From Neiella holothuriorum (GTDB lineage Bacteria; Pseudomonadota; Gammaproteobacteria; Enterobacterales; Neiellaceae), in the NCBI RefSeq assembly GCF_019457915.1, contig NZ_JAHZSS010000004.1, forward strand, positions 155,631 to 219,630: a stretch of DNA of 64,000 bases, in the 5' to 3' direction. Positions 37,941 to 46,527 of this stretch are shown here, piece after piece. A program made the position numbers and the translations under genes. Position 1 is the first letter of the stretch, and every line of letters begins with the position of its first letter. The notes below the pieces were generated by a model that did not search any database, was not told the DNA's origin, and saw only the letters and a program-made list of their open reading frames with translations.

Positions 37941-39701
37941 ATGCGTCGACTTTTTAGCGTTTTATCGCTGCTACTTTTGAGTGCCTTAACAACAGCTTGC
38001 AGTAAACCGCCAAGCGATTCAGTGGTCGATCTCTCCAATTTCGAGCACCGCATGATGGGGCAGCACACGCGCTACTTTCAAGAACAAGGCACGGTACTTT
38101 CTTGGCAACAAGCAGCCAACACCTTTGCTGATTCGCCACAACCGTTGGGTAGAAGTGAGTCCATCGCACTAGGCATTGGCACCGATCCAGTTTGGCTCCA
38201 CCTGCAACTCAACAATCCAGACGAAACCCACAAAGCAATGCGCTTGGCAATCAAAACGCCTTGGCTAGACGTTATTGATAGTTACTTAGTGCAGCACGGA
38301 CAACTTATTCGTCACGTCAACGGTGGCGATCACTTAGCGTTTCATCAGCGCCCAATGGCGCACGAAAACTTTGCCTTTGAACATACCTTTGCTACTGGTA
38401 AAACTGATATTTACGTCCGAGTTGAATCCCTTGGCCCAATGGCCATTCCGCTTGAACTGAGCCGCATCGATCAGGCTCACCAATTAGATGCCGGTAACGC
38501 TTACCGTTATGGCTTGCTGTACGGCATGCTGCTGGCGCTCTCACTATACAATCTGCTGCTTTACATCATCACACGAGAAAAAGAATTCGGCCTCTATAGC
38601 CTTTATTTGGCAGGCTTCATGATCAATAGCTTGTCCTATACCGGCCAGCTTCATGAAGTGATCACCGCTGATCTTGGCGTACATTTTCAAGACTGGCTCG
38701 ATTGCTTTTTGATGATCACTTACAGCGTTGCAGGATTACATTTCGCGCGCTCACTATTGAAAACCAAAAGCTACGCACCGCGGTTAGATAAAATAGTGAT
38801 ATGGACGACCATTGTTTTTCCGGTTGGTATCCTGCTCGGCGCATTGGCAAACCAATTGGTATTTTCGTTGGTATTGTCCTTCATGCTCAACTCTGGTTTC
38901 GCGGCGTTATTTGTTGTTATGGGCATTCGCGCCAAACAAGCACAGGTTGATTCGGCATTGTTATTCATTGTGGCATCGGTCACCGCCGCTTGCTGCATTG
39001 GTATTTCAACCATGGCCGTTGCTGGCATCGTGCCGTACAACGTTTACACCTTCCAAGCCATTGAAGTGGGCATGGTATTCGAAGCCATCATGTTGGCGGT
39101 GGTGTTAGCCAAGCGATTCAATCTTGTTCAGCAGAATTTGGTGGTAGCGAAACGGTATGCCGATACCGATCCGCTGACCAACGTTAATAATCGCCGCGGT
39201 TTTCAACGGCCAGCCGAAGTGATGTTTAACAAAGCCGTAGACAGCAATGGCGATATTGCCGTATTGCTCATCGACATCGATAACTTTAAACAGGTTAACG
39301 ACCAATATGGCCACACGGTTGGCGATCAAGTGATCCAAAAGGCCGCACATCGATTAGCTCAATCAGCACGCAAAACTGACTTGATTGCCCGTTGGGGTGG
39401 TGAAGAATTCATTATGTTGCTGGACAACACCAGTCAAAAAGAGGGCCGAAATTTTGCCGAGCGGATCCGACTGTCGCTCGCCGAGTTGCGCTGTAAAACT
39501 TCCAAAGACAGCATTAACTTTACGGTTAGCATTGGCGTTGCAGGGTCTAATCAGCGGGTGTGTGCAGAAAAAAATCTCGATGAACTAACCCTTGCCGATC
39601 TCATTAAATGTGCCGATGCTGCGCTATACGAAGCCAAGAATTCGGGGCGAAATAAAGTCGTCGAATTGTGTGGTGATTGCCCATTTACCGAGCCGAGCTG
39701 A
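37941..39701 (+). CDS. Diguanylate cyclase with 7TMR-DISM sensor
   Basis: Makes the second messenger cyclic di-GMP. 586 residues: lipoprotein-like signal (LTTAC near residue 21), extracytoplasmic 7TMR-DISMED2 domain (about 30-180), seven-helix 7TMR-DISM segment (about 185-395), and a GGDEF domain with active-site GGEEF at 486-490 (RWGGEEFIMLL). The GGEEF variant is catalytically normal. The sensor type usually recognises carbohydrate-like ligands outside the cell. Stand-alone gene; links surface sensing to motility or polysaccharide control. Confidence 0.93.
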   Translation: MRRLFSVLSLLLLSALTTACSKPPSDSVVDLSNFEHRMMGQHTRYFQEQGTVLSWQQAANTFADSPQPLGRSESIALGIGTDPVWLHLQLNNPDETHKAMRLAIKTPWLDVIDSYLVQHGQLIRHVNGGDHLAFHQRPMAHENFAFEHTFATGKTDIYVRVESLGPMAIPLELSRIDQAHQLDAGNAYRYGLLYGMLLALSLYNLLLYIITREKEFGLYSLYLAGFMINSLSYTGQLHEVITADLGVHFQDWLDCFLMITYSVAGLHFARSLLKTKSYAPRLDKIVIWTTIVFPVGILLGALANQLVFSLVLSFMLNSGFAALFVVMGIRAKQAQVDSALLFIVASVTAACCIGISTMAVAGIVPYNVYTFQAIEVGMVFEAIMLAVVLAKRFNLVQQNLVVAKRYADTDPLTNVNNRRGFQRPAEVMFNKAVDSNGDIAVLLIDIDNFKQVNDQYGHTVGDQVIQKAAHRLAQSARKTDLIARWGGEEFIMLLDNTSQKEGRNFAERIRLSLAELRCKTSKDSINFTVSIGVAGSNQRVCAEKNLDELTLADLIKCADAALYEAKNSGRNKVVELCGDCPFTEPS

Positions 39702-39828
39702 TCCGTTCACGTTTCAATTCCCTTTAGCTAAAACGGGCTCAGTAAACCACACACAACCCCACCCGCATTGCACCTACTCGCAGGCATGGGCCTAATTCAA
39801 ATTCAGCGGAATTAGTTGAACGCCATGT

Positions 39829-39853
39829 TGATCCTCGCGGGTTGGATCAAACT
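39829..39853. promoter_or_regulatory. Inverted repeat upstream of the DUF1538 operon
   Basis: TTGATCC, spacer, GGATCAA: 7-bp inverted repeat about 35 bases before the first DUF1538 gene. Possible operator or stem; the intergenic region otherwise shows no clear promoter, NtrC or sigma-54 site. Confidence 0.3.
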
Positions 39854-39884
39854 TTCAATAAAATCAGCATGCTAGATTCAATTC

Positions 39885-40607
39885 ATGAAAGCACTTCTGC
39901 AATCATTAGCTGGCAGCCTTCGAGATCTGCTCCCCATCATTCTGGTTATCGGATTTTTCCAGATTGTGGTGTTGCAACAACCACTCCCCAATGTGGTTGA
40001 AATCTTGTTTGGCACGCTCAGTGTGGTGATAGGACTAACTCTTTTTATTCAAGGACTTGAACTTGGCTTGTTCCCTATAGGCGAGTCAATGGCCTATGCG
40101 TTTGCGCAAAAAGGCTCTGTGCTTTGGTTACTTATTTTTGCCTTTTGCTTGGGCTTTGGCACCACCGTTGCTGAGCCGGCTCTGATTGCCGTAGCGGAAG
40201 AAGCGTCTGAAGTTGCCGCCAAAGGCGGCATGATTGCCAACAATATTGAGGCCATGGAAGATTACGCCTTTGGCTTGCGCATGACCGTCGCGGGCAGCGT
40301 TGGCTTTGCGATTTTGTTAGGCGTTCTGCGCATTTTGAAAGGCTGGCCCATTCAATACTTGATCATCGGCGGCTACATTGGGGTGATTGTCATTACCATG
40401 TTTGCACCCAAAGAAATCATTGGCATTGCCTACGATTCCGGCGGCGTTACAACATCAACCATTACGGTGCCCTTAGTCACCGCACTTGGAGTTGGTTTAG
40501 CGTCTTCCATTAAAGGGCGGAACCCAATGATTGACGGCTTCGGCCTGATTGCTTTCGCATCACTCACGCCAATGATATTCGTCATGCTTTATGGGATTTT
40601 TCTGTGA
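39885..40607 (+). CDS. DUF1538 membrane protein, first of a pair
   Basis: Integral membrane protein, 240 residues, six to seven helices. It carries the DUF1538 hallmark [17 protein letters not shown] and [18 protein letters not shown] near its C-terminal end, with [13 protein letters not shown] earlier. Such Gly/Thr/Ser-rich re-entrant motifs are typical of transporters. Function unpublished to my knowledge. First gene of a four-gene run in which every junction is a 4-bp ATGA overlap. The second DUF1538 protein is clearly a paralogue, so the two probably form a heterodimer. Confidence 0.88.
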   Translation: MKALLQSLAGSLRDLLPIILVIGFFQIVVLQQPLPNVVEILFGTLSVVIGLTLFIQGLELGLFPIGESMAYAFAQKGSVLWLLIFAFCLGFGTTVAEPALIAVAEEASEVAAKGGMIANNIEAMEDYAFGLRMTVAGSVGFAILLGVLRILKGWPIQYLIIGGYIGVIVITMFAPKEIIGIAYDSGGVTTSTITVPLVTALGVGLASSIKGRNPMIDGFGLIAFASLTPMIFVMLYGIFL

Positions 40608-41386
40608 TGAATTGGGTGATTGAATTCTTCAGCATTCTACTCGACACACTCGATGACGTGGTTCCCATTGCGGCCATCATCTTCGGTTTCCAGCTATTTG
40701 TGATCCGCAAGCGGATCCCCAACTTATCCAAAGTAATCACCGGTTTTGTATTGGTGGTGCTGGGGCTGACTTTTTTCCTATTAGGGCTGGAAAAAGCACT
40801 GTTCCCTTTGGGCAAACTCATGGCAGAGCAGCTCACTGCCATTGATCCGACGGCAACAGAGCACAGTTTTATTTGGGTGTACTTATTTGCCTTTGCCATA
40901 GGCGCTAGTACCACCATTGCGGAGCCCTCGCTCATTGCAGTGGCGCTAAAAGCTAACCAAGTATCTGGTGGTACGATTTCGGTGTGGGGTTTACGCATTG
41001 CCGTTGCATTAGGCGTAGCCATTGGCATCAGCATGGGCGCTTGGCGCATTGTCACCGGCTACCCGATTCACTGGTTTATCATCGCAGGCTACGTTGTGGT
41101 GGTATGCCAAACCTACTTTGCGCCCAAAATGATTGTTCCTTTAGCCTATGACTCGGGCGGCGTAACAACATCTACGGTCACTGTGCCGCTGGTCGCCGCA
41201 TTAGGTTTGGGGTTGGCCGAGAACATTCCGGGGCGCAGCCCCATGATTGATGGCTTTGGCTTAATTGCCTTTGCCAGTCTATTTCCCATGATATCCGTAA
41301 TGGCGTATGCACAACTGTCAGCAGTCAATGCAAAACGCGCAGCGCGCAAATCGGAATCAACTAGAAAAAGTCAGGTAAAACCATGA
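40604..41386 (+). CDS. DUF1538 membrane protein, second of a pair
   Basis: Integral membrane protein, 260 residues, seven helices with a basic C-terminal tail. It shares with the first subunit the blocks [21 protein letters not shown] and [18 protein letters not shown], and [16 protein letters not shown], so it is a paralogue with the same fold. Overlaps the upstream gene and the P-II-like gene by 4 bp each. Likely a subunit of a transporter or channel with its partner, controlled by the cytosolic P-II-like and CBS proteins encoded downstream; all of this is inferred from coupling. Confidence 0.88.
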   Translation: MMNWVIEFFSILLDTLDDVVPIAAIIFGFQLFVIRKRIPNLSKVITGFVLVVLGLTFFLLGLEKALFPLGKLMAEQLTAIDPTATEHSFIWVYLFAFAIGASTTIAEPSLIAVALKANQVSGGTISVWGLRIAVALGVAIGISMGAWRIVTGYPIHWFIIAGYVVVVCQTYFAPKMIVPLAYDSGGVTTSTVTVPLVAALGLGLAENIPGRSPMIDGFGLIAFASLFPMISVMAYAQLSAVNAKRAARKSESTRKSQVKP

Positions 41387-41733
41387 GATTTAAGTTAATT
41401 CTGGTGTTCTGTGAAGACACTAAAACTGAGCACATCATGGATGAAGCTCGCTCATGTGGGGCCACCGGCGCCACCATTATTAACAATGCCCGCGGCGAAG
41501 GAATCAAACAGAAAAAGACCTTCTTTGGACTGTCGTTAGAAACTCAGCGCGATGTTGTTTTATTTCTGGTTGAAGAGCATATGAGCCGCCATATCTTAGA
41601 GCACATTAGCTTAGTTGGTGAATTTGATACGTCGCCAGGCACAGGTATTGCGCTGCAAATTGATGTTGAAGATGCTGTTGGCGTTGCCCATCAAGTCGAA
41701 GAATTGGTTGAAAAGGTTGAGGATGAACTATGA
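41383..41733 (+). CDS. P-II-like signalling protein
   Basis: 116 residues with a P-II fold pattern: beta-strand KLILVFCEDTKTEHIMDEARSCGATGATII, a shortened T-loop (NARGEGIKQKKTFF) and a C-loop-like GEFDTSPGTGIALQIDVEDAVG. It differs from GlnB/GlnK in lacking the uridylylation Tyr in the usual T-loop setting, so it is a divergent P-II-like protein rather than a nitrogen regulator. P-II-like proteins encoded next to transporters usually bind and gate them in response to nucleotides or metabolites. Overlaps both neighbours by 4 bp. Confidence 0.85.
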   Translation: MRFKLILVFCEDTKTEHIMDEARSCGATGATIINNARGEGIKQKKTFFGLSLETQRDVVLFLVEEHMSRHILEHISLVGEFDTSPGTGIALQIDVEDAVGVAHQVEELVEKVEDEL

Positions 41734-42137
41734 GGTCGCACAAAAGCATTTCATGCCGTGATGTGATGAACCAGCGTTTTGAGTTGGTTGACGGATTGAT
41801 GACCGTATCAGAAGCCCTGCGCATCATGCAGGAGAAGGATTACAAAAAAGTCATTATTCGTAAGCGCCACGAATCTGATGAATTTGGCATGGTTCAGCTG
41901 TCAGACATCGCTAAACACGTGATTGCCAAAGATCGTTCGCCGGATCGCGTTAATCTATATGAAATCATGGCCAAACCGGTTATTTCTGTGCGGCCGGAAA
42001 TGGACATAAAATATTGTGCCCGTCTATTTGACACGTTCGGCTTGTCGTCTGCCCCTGTCATCAAAGAAGAAGAAGTTATTGGCGTCGTCAGCTACAACGA
42101 TATCGTGATCCGTTGGCTAGACTACCTTGCCGAATAA
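41730..42137 (+). CDS. CBS-pair protein
   Basis: 135 residues: two CBS motifs (about 8-65 and 72-132; MVQLSDIAKHV and VIGVVSYNDIVIRWL are the second halves of each). CBS pairs bind adenosyl ligands such as AMP, ATP or c-di-AMP and regulate linked membrane proteins. Last gene of the DUF1538 operon, overlapping the P-II-like gene by 4 bp. Two independent nucleotide-type sensors in one transporter operon is unusual. Confidence 0.9.
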   Translation: MRSHKSISCRDVMNQRFELVDGLMTVSEALRIMQEKDYKKVIIRKRHESDEFGMVQLSDIAKHVIAKDRSPDRVNLYEIMAKPVISVRPEMDIKYCARLFDTFGLSSAPVIKEEEVIGVVSYNDIVIRWLDYLAE

Positions 42138-42255
42138 TAGCAACACCATGAGCCTAATGCGGCTTGCGTACCGCGCGTGAGCCCTAATTCCGTGGCCTTT
42201 TATCAGCATGGGCATGGCTTGTGTGCCGGTAAATCAAATTGATGAAGCCCAGCGA

Positions 42256-42468
42256 TTAATGGCTCATGCTGTGTTCATGTTGGAACCAAGAATTCTTTGG
42301 TGATTCCCATAATTTCTCATGGATAACATAGGCAACAGTATTGATCGCAGGTTCAACCAAAGCGATAGCACCGCCAATAACCCAGCTACCCGTTAATAAA
42401 TATGCGACGGTAAATGCCACAGTGAAGTGAGTGATTGCAAAAGTAATCGTTTTAACAGTTGTTTTCAT
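42256..42468 (-). CDS. DUF2061 small membrane protein
   Basis: 70-residue DUF2061 protein with two helices (about 8-24 and 28-46; ITHFTVAFTVAYLLTGSWVIGGAIALVEPAINTVAYVIHEKLW) and a His-rich tail. The family is widespread and of unknown function. A Fur box lies 25 bases upstream of the ATG, so the gene is probably iron-repressed. The His-rich C-terminus (FQHEHSMSH) could bind metal; that is speculation. Convergent with the DUF1538 operon. Confidence 0.9.
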   Translation of the reverse strand: MKTTVKTITFAITHFTVAFTVAYLLTGSWVIGGAIALVEPAINTVAYVIHEKLWESPKNSWFQHEHSMSH

Positions 42469-42492
42469 GATTGTTCTCCTTAAGTTTGATTA

Positions 42493-42511
42493 AATGATAG
42501 TGATTATCATT
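42493..42511 (-). promoter_or_regulatory. Fur box
   Basis: AATGATAGTGATTATCATT, a near-perfect match to the 19-bp Fur consensus GATAATGATAATCATTATC and almost fully palindromic. Placed 25 bases before the DUF2061 start, where it would cover the promoter. Confidence 0.8.
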
Positions 42512-42910
42512 TGCAATTGAAAGTTATTTTTGCAGAACTTTACGATTCATTTTTTTGAACAACTTATCAAGAACATTCTGTTTCACATAACAGTACGCAT
42601 TACATAGCCGATCAAAGCGTCAAACCACCAGCCTCATCCAAACCACCATCCTCATCCAAACCACCAGCCTCATTGGCAGCACGCGCTAAACACAGCCGCT
42701 CGGGTCAGATAAGGTCACACGGAATTTACCGTTTCTCCCCAGCTCATTTCTATTTATTTCCCATCAATACCGCAGCAAGCGCTTGATTTGCCACGACGAG
42801 CAACAACGTCAGCTTGAGTGTGATTAACATTCAGCCTTGTTCAATCGGTGAATAGATGCGATAAAACCCGCTAGTTTTTATCGATAACACTTGGGTTACA
42901 TAACCCTTCA
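42512..42910. other. Gene-free region before the alkaline phosphatase gene
   Basis: About 400 bases with no credible gene. It contains three 18-bp tandem repeats (42622-42675) and, at the right, the phosphatase promoter region. I see no clear Pho box. Confidence 0.5.
42622..42675. repeat. Three tandem 18-bp repeats
   Basis: Units AAACCACCAGCCTCATCC, AAACCACCATCCTCATCC and AAACCACCAGCCTCATTG. A multiple of three, but in no long open frame. Typical of slippage-prone repeats that vary between strains. Confidence 0.9.
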
Positions 42911-44599
42911 ATGGATTGCCTTATGCGTTTAATGACTACCGTGGCATTTACTTCGGCACTGTGCAGCTGCCTATCGGCTTGCCAATTAACCACGACTCAT
43001 GAAGTTCCCTCTAAAGCCATTGCCCCAGCGCCGTTATCACAAGCGGCGGACACTTGGTATCAAGCAGGCCAAGACGCTGTTGAGCAAGCGCGCCAACGCC
43101 AGATTGATAACCGTCGTGGCGCTGCCAAAAACATCATTTTATTTGTGGGTGATGGCATGGGGATCTCAACCATTACTGCCAGCCGAATCTTAGCCGGCCA
43201 GCAACGCGGCCTTAAAGGCGAAGAGTACAACCTGAGTTGGGATGAGTTTCCTTATTCCGGTTTGGTGAAAACCTACAATACCAATCAACAAACCCCGGAC
43301 TCGGCTGGAACCATGACGGCCATGATGACCGGCGTTAAATCTAAAGCTGGTTTTATTGGCGTGAGTGAAACGGTTGCTCGGGGCGACTGTCAGCAATACT
43401 TAGCGCAAGGCGAGCCGCTGGTTACGGCACTAGAGCTCGCCAAACTGGCCGGTAAAAAAACAGGTGTTGTGAGCACGGCTCGCATTACCCACGCAACCCC
43501 GGCAGCCACCTACGCCAAATCGCCAGAGCGAGGCTGGGAGTCGGATGCTGATTTTGATAACAATGAAGCCGAACTTGGCTGTGTTGATATCGCCCGTCAA
43601 CTGATCGAGTTTCCACAAACATTTGCTGAGCGTTTTGGGGTTAACCAAGCGAACCCACAAGCCAATACCATTGATGTTGTTTTTGGCGGAGGTCGACGTG
43701 CTTTTTACGGCAGCGATCCGGCTGATCTGACACAATTCGCGCAGCAAGCAAACCAAGGCAAACGCAAAGACAACCGCAACTTGATTGCCGATTGGCAACA
43801 ACAAGGCGGCTTGTACGTGAGTGACCGGCAGGCAATGAATCTGCTAACAAGTCAAACCACCAAACCTGTTCTAGGTTTATTTAACCCGTCTCATATGCGT
43901 TATGAAGCCGATCGGAGCGGTAATTCTCAAGAGCCATCGTTAACAGACATGACGAATAAAGCCATTGAGCTATTGGCAAACGACGAGCAGGGTTATTTTT
44001 TGATGGTGGAAGCTGGCCGAATTGATCACGGCCATCACGCCGGCAGTGCCTACAATGCGCTTACCGACGCCGTTGAGTTATCACAAGCAGTTGCCGAAGC
44101 ACTACGCTTAACCGATCCGAGTGAGACGCTAATCATCGTCACAGCCGATCACAGCCACGTAATGACCATGAGCGGTTACCCAACTCGCGGCAATCCAATA
44201 CTTGGCAAAGTCGTTGGCAATGACAAGCAAGGCAACCCAACCACCAAACCAACATTGGCATTAGACGGCCTCCCCTACACCACCTTAGGCTATTACAACG
44301 GCCGTGGTCATACCCATGTTCAGGGGCGCACCAATGCAGGCTTGCGCTACAAAGAGCCAGTATTCGCCGGTCGCCATGATTTATGTGAGATAGAAACCAC
44401 CGACTCAGGCTTTCATCAAGAAGCCCTGGTGCCACTAAAATCAGAAACCCACGGTGGCGAAGATGTTGGCGTATATGCCAATGGTCCTGGTGCTCATTTA
44501 CTATCTGGCACCATTGAGCAAAATGTGATTTTTCATGTGATGAATCACGTTGCTGATCTATCGGGTCAGGCACAACAGCAGCTACAAGCTCAACACTAA
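42911..44599 (+). CDS. Alkaline phosphatase (PhoA family), lipoprotein
   Basis: Hydrolyses phosphate monoesters outside the cytoplasm. 562 residues. Signal with lipobox LSAC (near residue 24), so it is anchored to a membrane. The alkaline phosphatase fold is shown by NIILFVGDGMG (metal Asp), the nucleophile Ser in TPDSAGTMTAMMTGVKS, metal residues in VEAGRIDHGHHAG and VTADHSH, and the final ETHGGEDVGVYANGPGAHLL. It is longer than E. coli PhoA and has an extra N-terminal linker. Start may be 42911 or Met5 at 42923; no clear ribosome binding site. Phosphate control is expected for the family, but I found no convincing Pho box. Confidence 0.93.
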   Translation: MDCLMRLMTTVAFTSALCSCLSACQLTTTHEVPSKAIAPAPLSQAADTWYQAGQDAVEQARQRQIDNRRGAAKNIILFVGDGMGISTITASRILAGQQRGLKGEEYNLSWDEFPYSGLVKTYNTNQQTPDSAGTMTAMMTGVKSKAGFIGVSETVARGDCQQYLAQGEPLVTALELAKLAGKKTGVVSTARITHATPAATYAKSPERGWESDADFDNNEAELGCVDIARQLIEFPQTFAERFGVNQANPQANTIDVVFGGGRRAFYGSDPADLTQFAQQANQGKRKDNRNLIADWQQQGGLYVSDRQAMNLLTSQTTKPVLGLFNPSHMRYEADRSGNSQEPSLTDMTNKAIELLANDEQGYFLMVEAGRIDHGHHAGSAYNALTDAVELSQAVAEALRLTDPSETLIIVTADHSHVMTMSGYPTRGNPILGKVVGNDKQGNPTTKPTLALDGLPYTTLGYYNGRGHTHVQGRTNAGLRYKEPVFAGRHDLCEIETTDSGFHQEALVPLKSETHGGEDVGVYANGPGAHLLSGTIEQNVIFHVMNHVADLSGQAQQQLQAQH

Positions 44600-44628
44600 A
44601 CCTTAATATTTGTGAGGTTATACAAAAA

Positions 44629-44664
44629 GACAGCAAGCCAGTTGGGTCAACTTGGTTTGCTGTC
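44629..44664. terminator. Large hairpin after the alkaline phosphatase gene
   Basis: GACAGCAAGCCAGTTG pairs with CAACTTGGTTTGCTGTC (one wobble, one bulge), loop GGT. Located 30 bases after the stop codon; no T run. Confidence 0.55.
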
Positions 44665-44768
44665 ACAAAAGCCCTGCCTCGTTCAGTCAATTCACAGCTT
44701 CATCAAGTAAACTTCATGTCACTGTCATATTCGGCCTGCATAGTAGCGCCGTGATTTTCAGGTGATGT

Positions 44769-45053
44769 ATGTTTATGAGAATAAAAATTTCAGCTGCTGA
44801 CTTACCACTGATTCGATTTATTAAACGCAATCAGTTGTTTACTGCTTGTTTACGAACAATCGTTAGTCACCCGCAATTAACAAAATTAGAAGCAGGAAGC
44901 TTGGATCAAGTTGAGTTAGATTGCGAAGTGAATGGCAAAGACAAAATGCGTTTAACGCAATTGATGGATTGGTGGGAAAAAGCTGAGCGACAAGGCATTT
45001 CTACCCGTTTATTAAACCGCCTTTGCCACCAGCCACAATATCAAGCCGCCTAA
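44769..45053 (+). CDS. Small hypothetical protein
   Basis: 94 residues (or 92 from the ATG at 44775), soluble, basic, rich in Leu and Arg. I do not recognise a family. Composition and codon use look like real coding sequence, and it ends cleanly before the convergent bactofilin gene. The pattern RLTQLMDWWEKAERQGISTRLLNRLC suggests a helical protein. No operon partner. Confidence 0.6.
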   Translation: MFMRIKISAADLPLIRFIKRNQLFTACLRTIVSHPQLTKLEAGSLDQVELDCEVNGKDKMRLTQLMDWWEKAERQGISTRLLNRLCHQPQYQAA

Positions 45054-45076
45054 ACTTATCGCCCCAGCTAGGCTTA

Positions 45077-45505
45077 TCAAGCCTGACTGGGCGCTTTGTC
45101 TTGTTCCATGTTATCGGCAGCCTCTACTGACTCGGCTTCGGCCTCTGCGGTTTCTTCTCGCTCAATGCATTGACCGCGGAAGTGACCACCTTTAGCCACA
45201 ACCAACTCCATGGCTCGCATTTCGCCAAGCACCCGGCCAGTTTTACAGATCTCTAAACTATTGACGCTACACTTGCCGTCAAACAGACCACTCACCACCA
45301 TTTTGTTAGCTTCTAAGTCACCACTTATAGTGCCTTTGCGGCCAATGGTCACTTCAGCCAAACAACGGATCGTGCCTGTTACTTCCCCGTCGACGTGAAG
45401 GTTGCAACTGAGCTCAAGGGAACCATCGAAGACGGTACCTGCTGCGATAATTGTGGTTCCAGAGGTTGCAGTTGCTGCGTTAGCTCCGCCTGAAAAGAGT
45501 CCCAT
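45077..45505 (-). CDS. Bactofilin (polymer-forming cytoskeletal protein)
   Basis: 142 residues. The bactofilin core (about 18-110) forms a right-handed beta-helix that polymerises without nucleotides: TTIIAAGTVFDGSLELSCNLHVDGEVTG is the signature, followed by repeating beta turns (GRKGTISGDLEANKMVVSGLFDGKC). The C-terminus is acidic and disordered. AGGA precedes the ATG at a good distance. The start lies inside the end of the M23 peptidase gene, which it overlaps by 127 bp in another frame. Bactofilins often localise such peptidases to shape the cell wall. Confidence 0.93.
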   Translation of the reverse strand: MGLFSGGANAATATSGTTIIAAGTVFDGSLELSCNLHVDGEVTGTIRCLAEVTIGRKGTISGDLEANKMVVSGLFDGKCSVNSLEICKTGRVLGEMRAMELVVAKGGHFRGQCIEREETAEAEAESVEAADNMEQDKAPSQA

Positions 45506-46353
45506 GGTAATGTTCCTACGGTTTCAAATATTTGTTCGTAATTTGCCAAGTTCCAGCTCATAAAGGGCTTAGGATCGATGGCGTTACCAAGAAAACGAAC
45601 TTCATAGTGCAAATGAGAGGCGGTGCTATCGCCTGAGTTGCCGCAATAACCAACCAGTTCGCCTTTGCGAACAAATTGACCATATTTAACTGCGACGGAA
45701 TTCATGTGGGCGTAACGCGTATCAAAGCCCATTTGATGCGACAAGGTCACCATGTTGCCGTAGCCTCGGTCGTAATTGTCACGCGCTTGCTGAACATAAC
45801 CATCGGCAGTGGCATAAATGGGTTGGCCTTTGTCGGCACGTAAATCAACGCCGGTATGGCGATGACGTTTAAATGAAATGGGGTGTTTGCGGCTACCGAA
45901 TTGCGAACTGACGCGGCGGTATTCCATGGGGTTACCATTGGGGATTTTCGTGAGCATTTGCTGGCGCAGCTGAATTTTATGCTGCACCTGTGCGAGCCGG
46001 CCTTGATAAGGCGTTGGGATCGGCGTGATATCAACCTCAGATAAACCCGCTAAGACTTCAACGCCTTGCAGACGGTTGTCAAAGTGGCGCCAGCGATCAT
46101 ACTGGCTATCGAGCTGAGTGAAGAGTTGCTGCTCTGCTTCCCTTAGTTCCCGGATAGAATTTAGAGATTGGTCAAATTCGTGCTGGCTGAGCGTGAGCGC
46201 TTGTTGCGCCTGTTGAAGTTGTTGTTGGTAACTGTATACCAAGCCAATCGTAATCATCCAGCAACCCAGCAAAACCCACAGCAGCCACGATCGCAGTTTA
46301 AACTGGCGGGCACTTTGACGGGTGGTAATGGTCACTAACAGCGGATGAATCAC
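45379..46353 (-). CDS. M23-family metallopeptidase (LytM domain)
   Basis: Membrane-anchored peptidoglycan endopeptidase, 324 residues. One helix (about 22-41), a coiled-coil periplasmic linker (about 43-135), then a LytM/M23 domain with zinc ligands His166 and Asp170 (RHTGVDL) and the HLH motif (His247, His249), all intact, so it should be active. Its last 127 bases overlap the start of the bactofilin gene; the encoded tail (PLEPQLSQQV...) is low complexity and poorly constrained. Partnership with bactofilin in cell-shape control is known from Helicobacter and other bacteria. Confidence 0.93.
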   Translation of the reverse strand: MIHPLLVTITTRQSARQFKLRSWLLWVLLGCWMITIGLVYSYQQQLQQAQQALTLSQHEFDQSLNSIRELREAEQQLFTQLDSQYDRWRHFDNRLQGVEVLAGLSEVDITPIPTPYQGRLAQVQHKIQLRQQMLTKIPNGNPMEYRRVSSQFGSRKHPISFKRHRHTGVDLRADKGQPIYATADGYVQQARDNYDRGYGNMVTLSHQMGFDTRYAHMNSVAVKYGQFVRKGELVGYCGNSGDSTASHLHYEVRFLGNAIDPKPFMSWNLANYEQIFETVGTLPWDSFQAELTQQLQPLEPQLSQQVPSSMVPLSSVATFTSTGK

Positions 46354-46527
46354 AACAACGACTACTTCAACTCAATGTGCTTAACAGGTTCGTTACAATG
46401 CCCTTTTTTGTTTTTAAATTCAAACAGCCCCCATCAAGCAAGCCTAATCTACCGTTGAACTTTTTGAAAAAATTAGACGCGGATCGTTAGAACGATTAAG
46501 TTTAACCAGCAAATTATTCCACTCGTG

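Noticed and set aside
42622..42675. Tandem repeats considered as a CRISPR array
   Set aside because: Units are directly adjacent with no spacers and only 18 bp long; simple tandem repeat.
44713..44730. Pho-box-like repeats TTCATGT and GTCATAT with 11-bp period
   Set aside because: Only two loosely matching half-sites, and they lie before a small hypothetical gene, not before the alkaline phosphatase.
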